From NCBI GenBank assembly GCA_018894105.1, contig CM032123.1, forward strand, positions 25,335,744-25,399,743: DNA of 64,000 nt, in the 5' to 3' direction. The notes under the pieces were generated by a model. It saw nothing but the letters and a program-made list of their open reading frames with translations, was not told the origin of the DNA and did no database searches. The stretch comes from Jacaranda mimosifolia. Lineage: Eukaryota > Streptophyta > Magnoliopsida > Lamiales > Bignoniaceae. Of the stretch, positions 12,897 through 26,200 are shown piece after piece; positions within the stretch are counted from its first letter, which is position 1; the number at the start of each line of letters is the position of its first letter. Position numbers and translations under genes: made by a program.

Positions 12897-13953
12897 TATA
12901 AAAATAAAATTAATAATAATATTAGAAAATATTTGATCATAATAATGTTATTTATACATTGTGGGTTAAAAGAATGAGCAAAATTATTCATGTCAAATGT
13001 TATTTTACAATCTTATATGGCATTTATTGTTAAATACATTAATTTAGAATCTATAGTTTAATATAATATATACAATGGTAAATTTAATGTTATTCATACC
13101 ATTAAAAATTTCTAAAGAGATAAAGTCATTATATTAATTCTATTTTTTTTTTCTTCAGTAATAAATATGATCCATTATTAAGCTTTTAATTGTTATTGAA
13201 TATCTAAATTTTATTTTCTTATCTATCATTTAATGTTTATTTTTTTATTCATACACATGGAATTTTTTATATGTTATCTATTAGCATCATATCAAATGTT
13301 ATTTTACACTGGTAATCTTTTATTATATTTATTGTTAAATACATTAATTTAGAATCAATAATTTAACATAATATATACAATGATAAATTTAATGTTATTC
13401 ATACCATTAAAAATTTCTACATAGATAAAGTCATTATATTAATTCTGTAACTCTTTTTCTTCAGTAATAGATAAACTCCATTGTTTTGCTTTAAATTGTT
13501 ATTAAATATCTAAATTTTATTTTCTTAACTATCATTTAATGTTTATTTTTCATTCATACATATGGAATTTTTTATATATTATCTTGTAAATACTTTATGA
13601 CTATTAATATGTTTATGTATATAATATACTTTTTATTATAAATATAATTATCATGTAATGAATTAATAACTTTAATTTCAATATACATTTATGCATTCTG
13701 ATTAACTGGAAGGTATATTATCTCATTACCTTTAGCAAATGCGTTAATCATTATAAAATAAAGATTAATTATTATAAAATGATTAAATACTAATTTATAC
13801 AAATTCTATTATTAGTAATTAATGTTTTATAACTCATATTAGTTATACATATTATAATCAATAATGTTATATATTTTAATATAAAAAATAAAAGTAATCA
13901 TAATATTAGAAAGCATTTGATCAGGAATTTCGAACAATAGTTTAACATGATAT
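12897..13953. repeat. CACTA internal tandem repeats of about 306 bp
   Basis: Blocks containing TTGTTAAATACATTAATTTA, then ATATATACAATGGTAAATTT, then AAGTCATTATATTAATTC occur near 13027 and 13327. A third copy starts near 13940 and is interrupted by MULE copy B; its other half continues at 28747. A shorter block with AATAATGTTATA...AATATTAGAAA is present at 12897-12960 and again at 13858-13925. Confidence 0.75.
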
Positions 13954-13962
13954 ATACAACGG

Positions 13963-14110
13963 TTAATTAGAAAAAACTCCCTAACCCTACTTTCATTTTA
14001 GTGATCAGTCCCCATTTGAATTTGTACACACTAAACTCCCCACTTTTTCACAAAACTTAGAAATCACTCTCCATATCTTTTAAAAAGGCCCATATATCCT
14101 TGTAGCTAGA
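13963..14110. repeat. Left terminal inverted repeat of MULE copy B
   Basis: It pairs with 28590-28746. Shared landmarks are CTTTCATTTTAGTGATCAGTCCCC, CATTTGAATTTG, CCTAAACTCCCC-like blocks and a GGCCCATATATCCTT stretch matching the ATGCCCTTAAG of the right end. Homology extends over roughly 130-150 bp with indels. Confidence 0.65.
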
Positions 14111-14309
14111 AAAAACAACAAAAATACCTAAGAAATGCGTTTTTCTCTTCAAGAAGAATGTTTTCCTTTTCTTTCTTTTTTTTCTCCTGAAATCTACGAC
14201 TTCTCCAAGCGGCCAAATAAAAGGTACGAAACCGTTCCTCTGCCATTGACGTGAGAAGAAGAAGAGAACAAGAAAAGGACACCAAAATTTTTGTCATTTT
14301 TCTGCAACA

Positions 14310-14624
14310 ATGGAAAGAGAAACAGCGGCAATAAGAAGCGAAGTACAAAAAGAAGTGAGCAAAAGAAACAAAGTTATGTTTTCTGCATTTATAGCTTTAA
14401 ATGTCCATGATTTTTCAGTGTTATACTTATTTCTTGTCTATTTTCTCATGTTTAGGGTTTTTATTCCTTTTTTAGTTAAACACTTAAACCTATTTGATAT
14501 ATATATGATTTTTGTTGTGAGCTGGAAAGTTTTTGATTTATACTTGAAAGGCATGAAAGCCGTGCTTCACCTTTTTGGGGTTTATACTTCATTTTACCTG
14601 AAATTATATGGTGAAATTATCTAA
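14310..14624 (+). other. Candidate first exon or chance frame near the MULE left end
   Basis: An ATG in a good context (CAACAATGGA) opens a 104-codon frame starting MERETAAIRSEVQKEVSKRN and continuing as a hydrophobic, Phe/Leu-rich stretch. The first 21 codons are hydrophilic and could be a first exon of the downstream Ulp1-like gene. The rest looks like intron read through. No family was recognised and copy A lacks this part in the window. Confidence 0.2.
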
Positions 14625-14639
14625 AAATGGTAGTATATT

Positions 14640-16180
14640 ATCTATAGTACAAAATATTCAAGCCTGCAGTACACATTAGGCAAAAATGTAATATATAATA
14701 TGTGTAAATGCAATACATTTTAGAAGCAAATGTAGTATAGACAATCAAGCTTGCAGTACACATTAGGCAAAAGTGTAGTATATAATATGTGTAACTGCAT
14801 TACATTTTAGAAGTATCTGTAGTACAAAACATTCAAGTCTATAGACTAAATGAAATTATAGTATATAATATGTGTACATGTAGTACATTTTAGAAGCATA
14901 TGTAGTACAAAATCATCAAGCCTGCAATATACACTAATTGAAAGTGTATTATATAATCTGTGTATCTACAGTACATTTTAGAATCAACTGTAGTACAAAA
15001 TATTTAAGCTGCAGTATACATTAACTGGAAGTTTAGTATATAATCTGTGTATCTGCAGTATATTTTAGAAGCAACTATAGTACAAAAATATTTAAGGCTG
15101 CAGTATACACTAACTGAAAGTGAGTATATGATCTGTGTACATGCAGTATATTTTAGAAGCATATGTAGTACAAAATCATCAAGCCTGCAGTATACACTAA
15201 CTGAAAGTATAGCATATAATATGTGTACATGCAGTACATTTTAGAAGCAACTGTAGTACAAAATCATCAAGGTTGCAGTATACACTAACTGAAAGTGTAG
15301 TATATAATCTGTGTACATGCAGTACATTTTAGAAGCAATTGTAATACAAAATATTTAAGTTGCAGTATACACTAACTGAAAGTATACTTTATAATTTGTG
15401 TATCTACAGTACATTTTAGAAGTATCTGTAGTACAAAATCATTCAAGCCTGCAAATTAAATGAAATTATAGTATATAATCTATGTAACTGCAGTATATTT
15501 TAGAAGCATCTGTAGTACAAAAACATCCAAGCCTGCAATATACATTAACTGAAAGTGTAGTATATAATCTGTTGATCTGCAATACATTTTAGAAGCATCT
15601 GTAGTATAAAAACATTCAAGCCTGCAGTATACATTAACTGAAAGTGTAGTATATAATCTGTGTAACTTGCAGTATATTTTAGAAGCATTTGTAGTACAAA
15701 ACAATCAAGCCTGTAGATTAAATAAAATTATAGTATATAATCTGCGTACATGCAATACATTTTAGAAGCATATGTAGTACAAAATCATTCAAGCCTGCAA
15801 TATACATTAACTGAAAGTGTAGTATATAATCTATGTATCTGCAGTACATTTTAGAAGCAGTTGTAGTACAAAACATTTAAGCCTGCAGTATAAACCAACT
15901 GAAAGTGTAATATATAATTTGTGTATCTACAGTATATTTTAAAAGCAACTGTAGTATAAAACATTCAAGCCTGTAGTACACACTAACTGAAAGTGTAGTT
16001 TATATTCTTTATATCTGCAGTACATTTTAGAAGCATCTTTAGTACAAAATATTCAAGCTTTCAGTACAAGTGTAGTATATATTCTGTGTATCTACAGTAT
16101 ATTTTAGAAGCATCTGTAGTACAAAACATTCAAGCTTTCAGTACATATTATCTAAAAGTGTTAGTTTATAATCTGTTTAT
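14640..16180 (+). repeat. 87-bp tandem array (array 1, copy B)
   Basis: The phrase GTACATTTTAGAAGCA recurs about every 87 bp, roughly 17 times. Each unit also has GTAGTACAAAA, AAGCCTGCAGTA, CACTAACTGAAAGTGTA and TATATAATCTGTGTA. The array precedes the first recognised exon of the Ulp1-like gene. Confidence 0.9.
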
Positions 16181-16199
16181 ATACTAATTTTTCTTTATC

Positions 16200-17770
16200 T
16201 GATTGCAGCAAAGCCAAGACATTATGAGGTCTGCTCTCGTTGCTCCCCCCAATATTTTTAGAGTAAATTGAAGCTTGTGACATCCAAGATGGGGTCAAAA
16301 CATTTTGATGCATTGAAGAAGACCCTTTTCTACATATACATGGATATGCCTAAGTTAAATTCAAGCTTCATTCGGCTTGAAGCTATACTTAGGAGGTTTG
16401 ACCCAAAAAAGCTATCATTTCTTTTTGCGGAGGGGATTGAGGTTCTTTTTTCTGCAACTGAATTTTCTATGGTTTTAGGGTTGCCACATGTGGGGCAATC
16501 TGTTGATATAACATTGAAGATGAAGTCTTCAACATTTGACCGCCTTTTTTTCGAAAAGCTGCAGAATATAACTAGATCTGAAATAGCAAAAAAGTCTGAG
16601 AAGTATTTATATAAGGATAGTGATGAGGACTTGAATGATTTTTGTAGGTTGTAAATACTTTTTGTTTTCAATTATTTTCTGTTTCCAACATCTAATCATT
16701 GGACTCCATGATTTCTCCTCCCATACTTGGACAATTTTTCTAGAGTTGGTTTGTATGCATGGGGCATAGCTACATACAATTTTCTTGTCCAAGATATGAG
16801 GAACCATTTAGGAGGAGGTGGAAAAAGAACCAAAAAGTACATTGATGGGTGCACAATCGATTTGATGGTAAGTGTTTGCTTCATTTTTCTAACATTGATT
16901 ATATTTATATTTAAGTGTATAATTTTTTGATTTATGAATGACAGGCATGGATTTATGAACGCATCCCGTCATTGGGTTCACCAGAGAGTTTGTTTGAGTT
17001 TCCACACTTTTATCGGTGAAAGGATAGCAAACTCCCAAATAATATGGAGGAGGTAGAGAATAAATTGAAACAAGTTACAACAGATATGGTAATAATTGTA
17101 ATAATTCATTATTAGTTTTTTGTATAATAATTTTAATTTGATAATTATTTTCATTGTAATAACTTGTAGCCCTCAACCCTGCTCCAGAGGAATTTGAATT
17201 GGCAGTTTTGATCAAGAGATCAAAGGCTGCCAGTATTGCTATCAGTGAAGTCCATATTTGTGATCATACAATATATGAAGCAATTATTAAAGCGAAAGAT
17301 GAAGAAATTAAAATATTGAAAGAAAATATTACTTCATTCGATACGATGGCAATGAAGGAGCAGGGTGAGGATGAGCATCTAGCCGATGAGGGGAAGCATG
17401 AATAGGAAGCTGGTGAGTATGTACATAAGGGGGGACATGATTTGGTAGATGATGCAAAGAAAGAAGGGGATGAATCTGAAGACATGGTGGATGAAGAAAG
17501 TCGAACAAAACACCGTCATGATCTTTCAGATTCCCCCATCCCTTTGAAGATAAAACTTAATATACCAATTCATGTGGCAAAGTTCGAGGAATTTGAGATT
17601 GAAGTAACAAATGCCATGTCCTCGATTGTGATAGATGTGCGTAATTGAGCTGACAGAAAGTCAAAAAGGAAATCTCCAGATTTTGTCAGCCCCTCGAGCA
17701 CCACACCAACCAAACGTGCAAGATAAGTGACAAAGACCTATCGTCCTCATGCTCGTGCAAAAAAAAACAA
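16200..17770 (+). pseudogene. Ulp1-like MULE gene, DUF1985-like and linker exons (copy B)
   Basis: Exon-like blocks lie at about 16208-16650, 16727-16869, 16945-17085 and 17169-17770. The first encodes GSKHFDALKKTLFYIYMDMP, then RLEAILRRFDPKKLSFLF and EFSMVLGLPHVGQ, which resembles DUF1985. That domain is found N-terminal to Ulp1-like domains in plant transposon proteins. The second ends KKYIDGCTIDLM before GTAAG. The third continues AWIYERIPSLGSPESLFEFP. The fourth is acidic and coiled-coil-like, matching 1-600 of copy A. Stops occur in place of expected residues, for example HFYR followed by TGA where Trp is expected, and GKHE followed by TAG. It reads as a dead gene. The DUF1985 identification is by pattern only. 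Confidence 0.65.
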
Positions 17771-17809
17771 AGAACAAGAAGAGAATAAGGTATTGTAAAC
17801 TACTTAATG

Positions 17810-18530
17810 TTTTATTTTTTGCTATTTGCATTTTATTTGTAAACTATCTGTTTGTACTAAATGTAATGATATCTAATACTTGATTGGTTGATATGTGTAC
17901 TTAATTGATGATATCTTATACTTCATGCTGTTGATATTTGTACTTAATGTGCTATATTTTGTACTTCATATTGGAGATATTTGTACTTAATGTGTTGATC
18001 TTTTGCACTCCATGTTGGAGATATTTGTACTTGTGTGTTGATATTTTGTACTCCATGTTGGGATATCTATACTTAATGTGATGATATTTTGTACTTTATG
18101 TTGGTAATATTTGTACTTAATGTGCTGATATCTTATACTTCATGTTGGTGATATTTGTACTTAATGTGTTGATATCTTGTACTCTATGTTGGAGATATTT
18201 GTACTTAATGTGCTGGTATTTTGTACTACATGTTGGAGATATATGTACTTAATGTGCTGATCTTTTGTACTCCATGTTGGAGATATTTGTACTTAATGTG
18301 CTGATATTTTGTACTCTATGTTGGAGATATCTGTACTTAATGTGCTGATATGTTGCACTCCATGTTGGTGATATTTGTACTTAATATGATGATATCTTAT
18401 AATTCATGTTGGTGATATTTGTACTTAATGTGCTGATATTTTGTACTCCATGTAGGTGATATGTGTACTTTATGTGCTGATAGTTTGTACTTCAATAGTT
18501 GATACTTTGTACCTAATTTGCTGTGTTTTG
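17810..18530 (+). repeat. 44-bp tandem array (array 2, copy B)
   Basis: About 15 copies of a 44-bp unit marked by GATATTTGTACTTAATGTGC and GATATCTTATACTTCATGTT are present. Position and unit length equal 611-1370 of copy A. Confidence 0.9.
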
Positions 18531-18534
18531 TACC

Positions 18535-19600
18535 CCAAGAGACAGAAGACAGCGGCTTAATCCAGGAGGCAAATGAACCACCCAGTGCAAAGATTCAATT
18601 GCCTGATCCCTATAAAGGAAGGGCTGATTATAGAAGTCATGCTAATATTCCAAAAGAACAGCGAGAAGTCATCGACAACTTTCTCAGAAGAGATAATTTA
18701 AGGTAACAAAATTTGCTTATTATTTTTCTTTTCGATAAATTGGTGTCTGAACTAACAATTAACAATTGTGTAGAGTGACGGTCTGGAAGGGAGAAAGACA
18801 CTTTCTAGATGAAAGAAACTTTTGTGAGCTCTTATTTGGAGGAGAACTTACCGGTGACATAGTGGATTGCTACATGTTGATATTTTGTAGCCCATCTTTC
18901 CGCAATGAGAGTCACCACAAGGTGTGGTTTACGTCCACAATAGCGCAAGTATGTGGCAATTTCCTAACTTAATTTAGTTCACATTTTCAGTGAGTCTAAC
19001 CATTTATTTTATACTTGATAGGATGATATATTAGACTGACTCGAGGGACGCAACATCCAGGATATTACGGATGTACAATTTGTGGAGTTCATAAATAAAC
19101 TTAACTTCTTCACCTATAAAGATTTGGAAGAGCTCACGTTGGATGTTGTAAACCAGTGTCGTTCCATACTCCTACCGATTTATTGGCACCATCATTGGTT
19201 CTTAGTTGTCCTCGAAACCTCAACTCATTTTTTCTTGTACATGAATTCAATAGGGCCCCAGATACAAACCGATAACTGGTGCCATTGTAAGTTTGCTTCC
19301 TTTCACTAAGATTTCTTCATAAAGTAGGGAGTTAATAACTAATCAATATTTTTGTAGGTTGCATTCTATTCTCGGTACATGAAGCTTTCATTGGGGTGTC
19401 GTGTGGACGAAAACATAAGGGTAAAAAAAAGCAGAGGGTAACAGGGTTTAGTGGATTGTGGTGTCTATGTGTGCCTTTGGGCAGAATGTTTTGCTATAGA
19501 CACCATCGAGTACTGGAGGACTGCTAAAATAATTGACATTGATGAATATCATGGACATATGGGACATACCATTTTAAGTCATGAAAATGCCAGGGCTTGA
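18535..19600 (+). pseudogene. Ulp1/C48 SUMO-protease-like exons (copy B)
   Basis: Exon blocks are at about 18535-18702 (ends EQREVIDNFLRRDNLR, GT donor), 18774-18948 (RVTVWKGERHFLDERN to STIAQ), 19034-19287 and 19359-19600. The catalytic His is in WHHHWFLVVLETS. The position expected for Asp reads YMNS, so Asn. The oxyanion Gln and the nucleophile Cys read QGLVDCGVYVCLWAECF. A TAA stop sits directly before that Gln, and a TGA lies at the start of the third block. The reading therefore fails, but the order of motifs is that of a C48 protease C-terminal domain. It is convergent with the transposase gene on the other strand. Confidence 0.75.
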
Positions 19601-19619
19601 ATCATATTTTGTATGTAAA

Positions 19620-21290
19620 TACATATGTAAATTGAAGCATACTTTATTTATAATATTTTGATTTTAGTACAATATGATGGAAATGAAGTACAAACGTGGA
19701 ACAAACAAAGTATAAATGATGTTTTGTTGAAGTACAATATAATTCATTTAAAATTTGGCAGTGAAATTGAGAACAATATCAGGGAAATGATGTACAAACC
19801 TGGAACTAATAAAGTATAAATGGTGTTGTGTTGAAGTACAATATAATTCATTTGAAATTTGGCAGTGAAATTGAGTACAATATTAGAGAAATAAAGTACA
19901 AACCTAAAACTCACAAAGTATAAATGTTGTTATGTTGCAGTACACTTCTATTAAAATAAAACTGAGACGCGAATTTAAGTACAATATGATGGAAATGAAA
20001 TACAAACATAGAACAAACAAAGTATAAATGGCGTTGTGTTGAAGTACACTTCAATTAAATTGAAATTAGGCAGCGAATTTGAGTACAATAAGATGGAAAT
20101 GAAGTACAAACGTAGAACAAACAGAGTATAAATGGTACTGTGTTGAAGTACAATTCAATTTATTTGAAATTTGATGGTGAATTTGAATACAATATGAGGA
20201 AAATGAAGTACAAACCTTGAACTAACAAAGTATAAATAATGTTACGTTGAACAATTCAATTCATTTGAAACTGAACATTGAATTTGAGTACAACATGAGG
20301 GAAGTGAAGTGCAAACATAGAACTAGCAAAGTACAAATTGTGCTATGTTGAAGTACATTTCAATTCAGTTGAAATTGAACAGTGAATTTTAGTACAGTAT
20401 GATGGAAAAACGTAGAACAAACAAAGTATAAATGGTGCTATGCGGAAATACGATTCAATTCAATTGAAATTGGGCAGTGAATTTCAATACAATATGATGA
20501 AAATGAAGTACAAACGTAAAACAAACAAAGTATAAATGGTGTTGTGCCGAAGTACAATTTAATTCATTTGAAATTTGAAAGTGAATTTGAGTACAATATC
20601 AGAGAAGTGAAGTACAAACCCAGAACTAACAAAGTATAAATGGTGTTACATTGAAGTACACTTCAATTTAATTGAAATTTTCACTGAATTTGAGTACAAT
20701 ATGAGGAAAATGAAGTACAAACCTAGAACTAACAAAGTATAAATGGTGTTACGTTGAAGTACACTTCTATTAAAATCAAACTAAAAAGCAAATTTGAGTA
20801 CAATATGATGGAAATGAAGTACAAACGTAGAACAAACAGAGTATAAATGGTGTTGTGTTGAAGTACACTTCAATTAAATTGAAACTAGGCAGTGAATTTG
20901 AGTACGATATGATGGAAACGAAGTACAAACGTAGAACAAACAAAGTATAAATGGTGTTGTGTTGAAGTATAATTTAATTTATTTGAAATTTGGCAGTGAA
21001 TTTGAGTACAATAATAGGGAAATGAAGTACAAACCCATAACTAACAAAGTATAAATGGTATTACGTTGAAGTACACTTCAATTTAATTAAAATTTAGCAC
21101 TGAATTTGAGTACAGTATAAGGGAAATAAAGTACAAACCTGAACTAACAAAGTATAAATGGTGCTATGTTGAGATACAAAATCACTAATATCTTGGACAA
21201 CATGCAAAAATGCTAATTTCAAGCTAAATCAAATACATAATTACCTAAATGAAGTATAATTGTCAAGAAATCAAGTATAAATCTCTCAGA
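19620..21290 (+). repeat. 104-bp tandem array (array 3, copy B)
   Basis: About 14 copies are present of a unit marked by GAGTACAATATGATGGAAAT, GAAGTACAAACGTAGAAC, AACAAAGTATAAATGGTG and GTTGAAGTACACTTCAATT. The array lies between the two convergent genes. Confidence 0.9.
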
Positions 21291-21299
21291 TTAAGGTAC

Positions 21300-23230
21300 A
21301 AAATTTAGCTAGTTTACTGATTCTTTGCAGGTTCGACTATTATGCCCTGTTCTACCACACATTTTACACTTAATTACATGTTTCTCAATTTGTGATGGAA
21401 TCCTCTGTGTCCTTCTACATCCATGCTAAGATCGGCAATCAGGTACATTAATGACGTCATCCTCATCTAGAGGGAATGGATGTCTATCATACGTAGGAAT
21501 AGGGTTTATCACTGCTTGGTATGCTTGTTGATACATCTCAACTCGGTAGTATTGATCGGTAAAGTCATATAATGAAAGTGACTTTAACTCGATACAAGCA
21601 CAAGCATGTTTGCATGGTATTTTATCAAGTTTCCATGCTCTGCACGAACAAACCCGGCTATGTAAATCTAAAGCATACGATTTATCTTGCTCAATCACCT
21701 CAAAGCTCCAACCGCTAGACATGACAACTTTTAAGTTACCAAAAGGCATATGATTGATTGCCAACTTCTTCTCTTGCTTGGGACATAATTGACCAACCAT
21801 CTTATGAGATTCTTCTCGTTGATCATACATCATAACCATTATTTGCATGCGTATGTGATCAACCATAGCTGCAACTGGCATAAATCGGGCAGGTTTAACC
21901 TAATTATTCCAACATTCTGCTTGATTATTGTTTATTACCCCCCCATCGATCTCCATTTAATAAGGAATTTACCCAACATTGTGGGGCAGACTGCATAATA
22001 AAGTCTCTAGCAAGCGGCAATAACTCCAAGATGTTGTCTATATGTCGTGTATACTCTTGCCTTGTAGGCACATATGTAGCTTTCATAAAAACAGAACACT
22101 AATATTTCTTGTTGTGTAGAGGGTACTTCCTTAATACCTGAATTTAAAATAATATATCAGTAATGTGCTAAATGTTATGAATTAGAGTTTATCTCACATA
22201 ATTGTTTCACAAGCAAATATAAAGTTCTTACTTATTTCTTAAAGTTATCTACTAAGTGTCTCAAGCAATATGCATGGTGGCTACCGGGAAATATCATAGG
22301 GAGAGCCTTAAGAAGACCTGGACGTCGATCGGAGAAGAAAGTAAACCTTGATAAGTTAGGCAGATATTGCGAATCTAAGACACTTCTTAGCTTAAAGCAG
22401 AACCACTCCCAATTAATATCATTTTCAGAGTCAACAACTGCATATGCTAGCATGAATAAGTCATCATTAGCATCCTTACTGACAGCACTGAGTAAGCTTC
22501 CTTTGTATTTATTTTTAATATAGGTGTCGTCTAAGAATATCAAAGGCCTGTATCCCCTGAGAAAATCAATAAGGCAGGCACTGAAACATATAAATAGCCG
22601 ACAAAATTTTTGACTAATTAGGTCTATCTCACAGTCCGCAATACTTTCAGGGTTTGACCTCTTCATAGCATCACAATACCACCTCAACTTATCATAAGAT
22701 CCCTTCTGAGCTCCGTGGATATCATGCATGGCTAATTTCTTATCCATCTATGCTTTATGGTACCTAAGTTCCATACCGTATTCTCTGTGGATATCTTTCA
22801 ATATGGTAGAGGGTCGATAACATGGCTCTAATCTCAATTTATCCTTCACGATGTTAGCAACCCAAGCGGAATCGGCTTTAGGATGTCCCATTGTCTGAAG
22901 ATTAGCCTCACTATATGTGTGCTCCAGATTGCATTTTCGAATGCCAAATAATTTATTAGCCTCATGCCTTGATGCATAGATTCTCCATTTGCAATTTTCA
23001 TCACTGCAAACGGCTATGACTTTTTTGTTGTCATTTTTCTTGTATTTAAATGACCACAAAGTAGACACTGCATAATTCTTAAGCATAATTCTGAACACCT
23101 GAGCATCCTTGAATGTCTGACCCTCTCCATATATGCAATTCCTCCAGCATCAATTGAGTTGCTAATTAAAGCTAATTCATTGTGCGATGAATTAGTTGAA
23201 CCAATTTCCTCCTCGACTGCATCCCTTAAG
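21300..23230 (-). pseudogene. MURA-type MULE transposase, core and SWIM exons (copy B)
   Basis: Read on -: 23230-22748 is the N-terminal DNA-binding part, with SDENCKWRIYASR, a Cys/His segment ending KCNLEHTYSEAN, and NIVKDKLRLEP. One stop (TAG) separates it from 22747-22232, which holds the catalytic core. There FLDDTYIKNKYKGSLLS has the first Asp, FFSDRRPGLLKA the second, and SHHAYCLRHLVDNFKK closes the exon at a donor. A decayed stretch (22150-21890) should hold the catalytic Glu. The last block 21881-21426 has the SWIM zinc finger, CSCRAWKLDKIPCKHACA. Several stops and a lost frame in the middle show it is inactive. The function by family is DDE transposition of MULE ends. Confidence 0.82.
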
Positions 23231-23234
23231 GTTG

Positions 23235-26200
23235 ACAAATGAAGTACAATTTTAGGTAAAATAAAGTATAATATGTAGAACAATTTTAGCATGGTGGTAT
23301 AGTTTCAAATAAACGAAGTACAATTTCAGAACAATTGAAGTACAAAAAGCTAGCAATTGAAGTACAATTTTGGATAATCAATAACCAAAGCACTTGAAGT
23401 ATAGAACTTTAGGTAAAATGAAGTATAAAAATTAATAGAACTTTATAAAACTTAAATAATGTAGTATAATTTTAATAAAGTGAGGTACAATTTCAGAAAC
23501 ACGTGACATATAAAACCTTAGCAATTGCAGTACAAATTTTGGATAATTCATTAGTAGAACACTTGAAGCTTAAATTAATAGATTCAGATAACTGAAGTGC
23601 AAGTTTAGATAAAATGAAGTACAATTTCAGAACACTTGAAGTATAGAACTTCAATTAATAGAGTACAAGTTTAGGTAAAATGAATTGTAATTTCAGGAAA
23701 CAGAAGTACAATTTCAGAACACTTGAAGTATAAATCCTTAGCAATTGCAATATGATTTTGGATAATCCATTAGTAAAACACTTGAATCATAAAACTAAAA
23801 TAAATAGATTAAAATAATTAAAGTACAAGTTTAGATAAAAAGAAGTATAATTTCAGAAACAGAAGTACAATTTTATATAAAAAGAAGTACAATTTTAGAA
23901 CACTTGAAGTATAAATCCTTAGCAATTGCAGTGCGATTTTGGATAATCCATTAGTAGAACACCTGAAGTATAAAACTAAAATAATAGATTTAGATAATTG
24001 AATTACAAGTTTAGATAAAATGAAGTACAATTTCAAAACACTTGAAGTATAAAACCTTAGCAATTACAGTACAATTTTAGATAAAGTGAAATACAATTTC
24101 AGAACTCCTGAAGTATAAAACATTAGCAATTGCAGTACAAACTTTGGATAATCCATTAGTAGAACACTTGAACCTTATATAATATATTCAAATAATTGAA
24201 GTACAAGTTTAGATAAAATGAAGTACAATTTCAGAACACTTGAAGTATTGAACTTCAATAAATAGAGCATAGGTTTAGATAAAATGAAGTATAATTTCAA
24301 AAAATAGAAGTACAATTTTAGAACACTTGAAGTATAAATCCTTAGCAATTGCAGTACGATTTTGGATAAACCATTAGTAAAACATCTGAAGTATAAAACT
24401 AAAATAATAGATTCAGATAATTGAATTACAAGTTTAGATAAAATGAAGTACAATTTCAGAACACTTGAAGTATAAAACCTTAGCAATTACAGTACAATTT
24501 TAGATAAAGAGAAGTACAATTTCAAAACTCCTGAAGTATAAAACATTAGCAATTGCAGTACAAACTTTGGATAATCTATTAGTAGAACACTTGAAGCTTA
24601 AATAACAAATTCAGATAATTGAAGTACAAGTTTAGATAAAATGAAGTGCAATTTCAGAACACTTGAAGTATATAACTTCAATAAATAGAGCACAGGTTTA
24701 GATAAAATGAAGTATAATTTCAAAAAATAGAAGTACAATTTCAGAATACTTGAAGTATAAATCCTTAGCAATTGCAGTACGATTTTGGATAATCCATTAG
24801 TAGAACACCTGAAGTATAAAACTAAAATAATAGATTCAGATAAATGAAGTACAAGTTTAGATAAAATGAAGTACAATATCAGAACACTTGAAGTATAAAA
24901 CCTTAGCAATTACAGTACAATTTTAGATAAAGTGAAGTACAATTTCAGAACTCCTGAAGCATAAACCTTAGCAATTGCAGTACAAACTTTGGATAATCCA
25001 TTAGTAGAACACTTGAAGCTTAAATAATATATTCAGATAATTGAAGTACAAGTTTAGATAAAATGAAGTACAATTTCAGAATACTTGAAGCTTAAATAAT
25101 ATATTCAGTACAAACTTTGGATAATCCATTAGTAGAACACTTGAAGCTTAAATAATATATTCAGATAATTGAAGTACAAGTTTAGATAAAATGAAGTACA
25201 ATTTCAGAACACTTGAAGTATAGAACTTCAATGAATAGAGCATAGGTTTAGATAAAATAAAGTATAATTTCATAAAACAGAACTACAATTTTATATATAA
25301 AAAGAAGTATAATTTCAGAACTCTTGAAGTATAAGTCCTTAGCAATTGCAGTACGATTTTGGATAATCCATTAGTAGAACACATGTAGTATAAAACTAAA
25401 ATAATAGATTCGGATATTGAAGTACAAGTTTACATAAAATGAAGTACAACTTCGAAACACTTGAAGTACAAAATCTTAGCAATTGTAGTATAATTTTAAA
25501 TAAAGTGAAGTACAATTTCAAAACTCCTGAAGTATAAAACCTTAGCAATTGCAGTACAAAGCTTAAATAATAGATTCAGATAACTGAAGTACAAGTTTAG
25601 ATAAAATGAAGTACAATTTCATAACACTTGAAATATAGAACTTCAATGAATAGAGTATAGGTTTAGATAAAATAAAGTATAATTTCATAAAACAGAACTA
25701 CAATTTTATATATAAAAAGAAGTATAATTTCAGAACACTTGAAATATAAGTTCTTAGCAATTGCAGTACGATTTTGGATAATCCATTAGTAGAACACCTG
25801 TAGTATAAAACTAAAATAATAGATTCGGATAATTGAAGTACAAGTTTACATAAAATGAAGTACAACTTTGAAACACTTGAAGTATAAAATCTTAGTAATT
25901 GCAGTATAATTTTAGATAAAGTGAAGTACAATTTCAAAACTCCTGAAGTAGAAAACCTTAGCAATTTCAGTACAAAGCTTAAATAGTAGATTCAGATAAC
26001 TGAAGTATAAGTTTAGATAAAATGAAGTATAATTTTAGAACACTTGAAGTATAGAACTTCAATGAATAGAGCATAGGTTTAGATAAAATAAAGTATAATT
26101 TCATAAAACAGAACTACAATTTTATATATAAAAAGAAGTATAATTTCAGAACTCTTGAAGTATAAGTCCTTAGCAATTGCAGTACGATTTTGGATAATCC

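Noticed and set aside
16330..16671. 113-codon - strand frame
   Set aside because: It is antisense of the DUF1985-like exon on +, which has the recognisable motifs.
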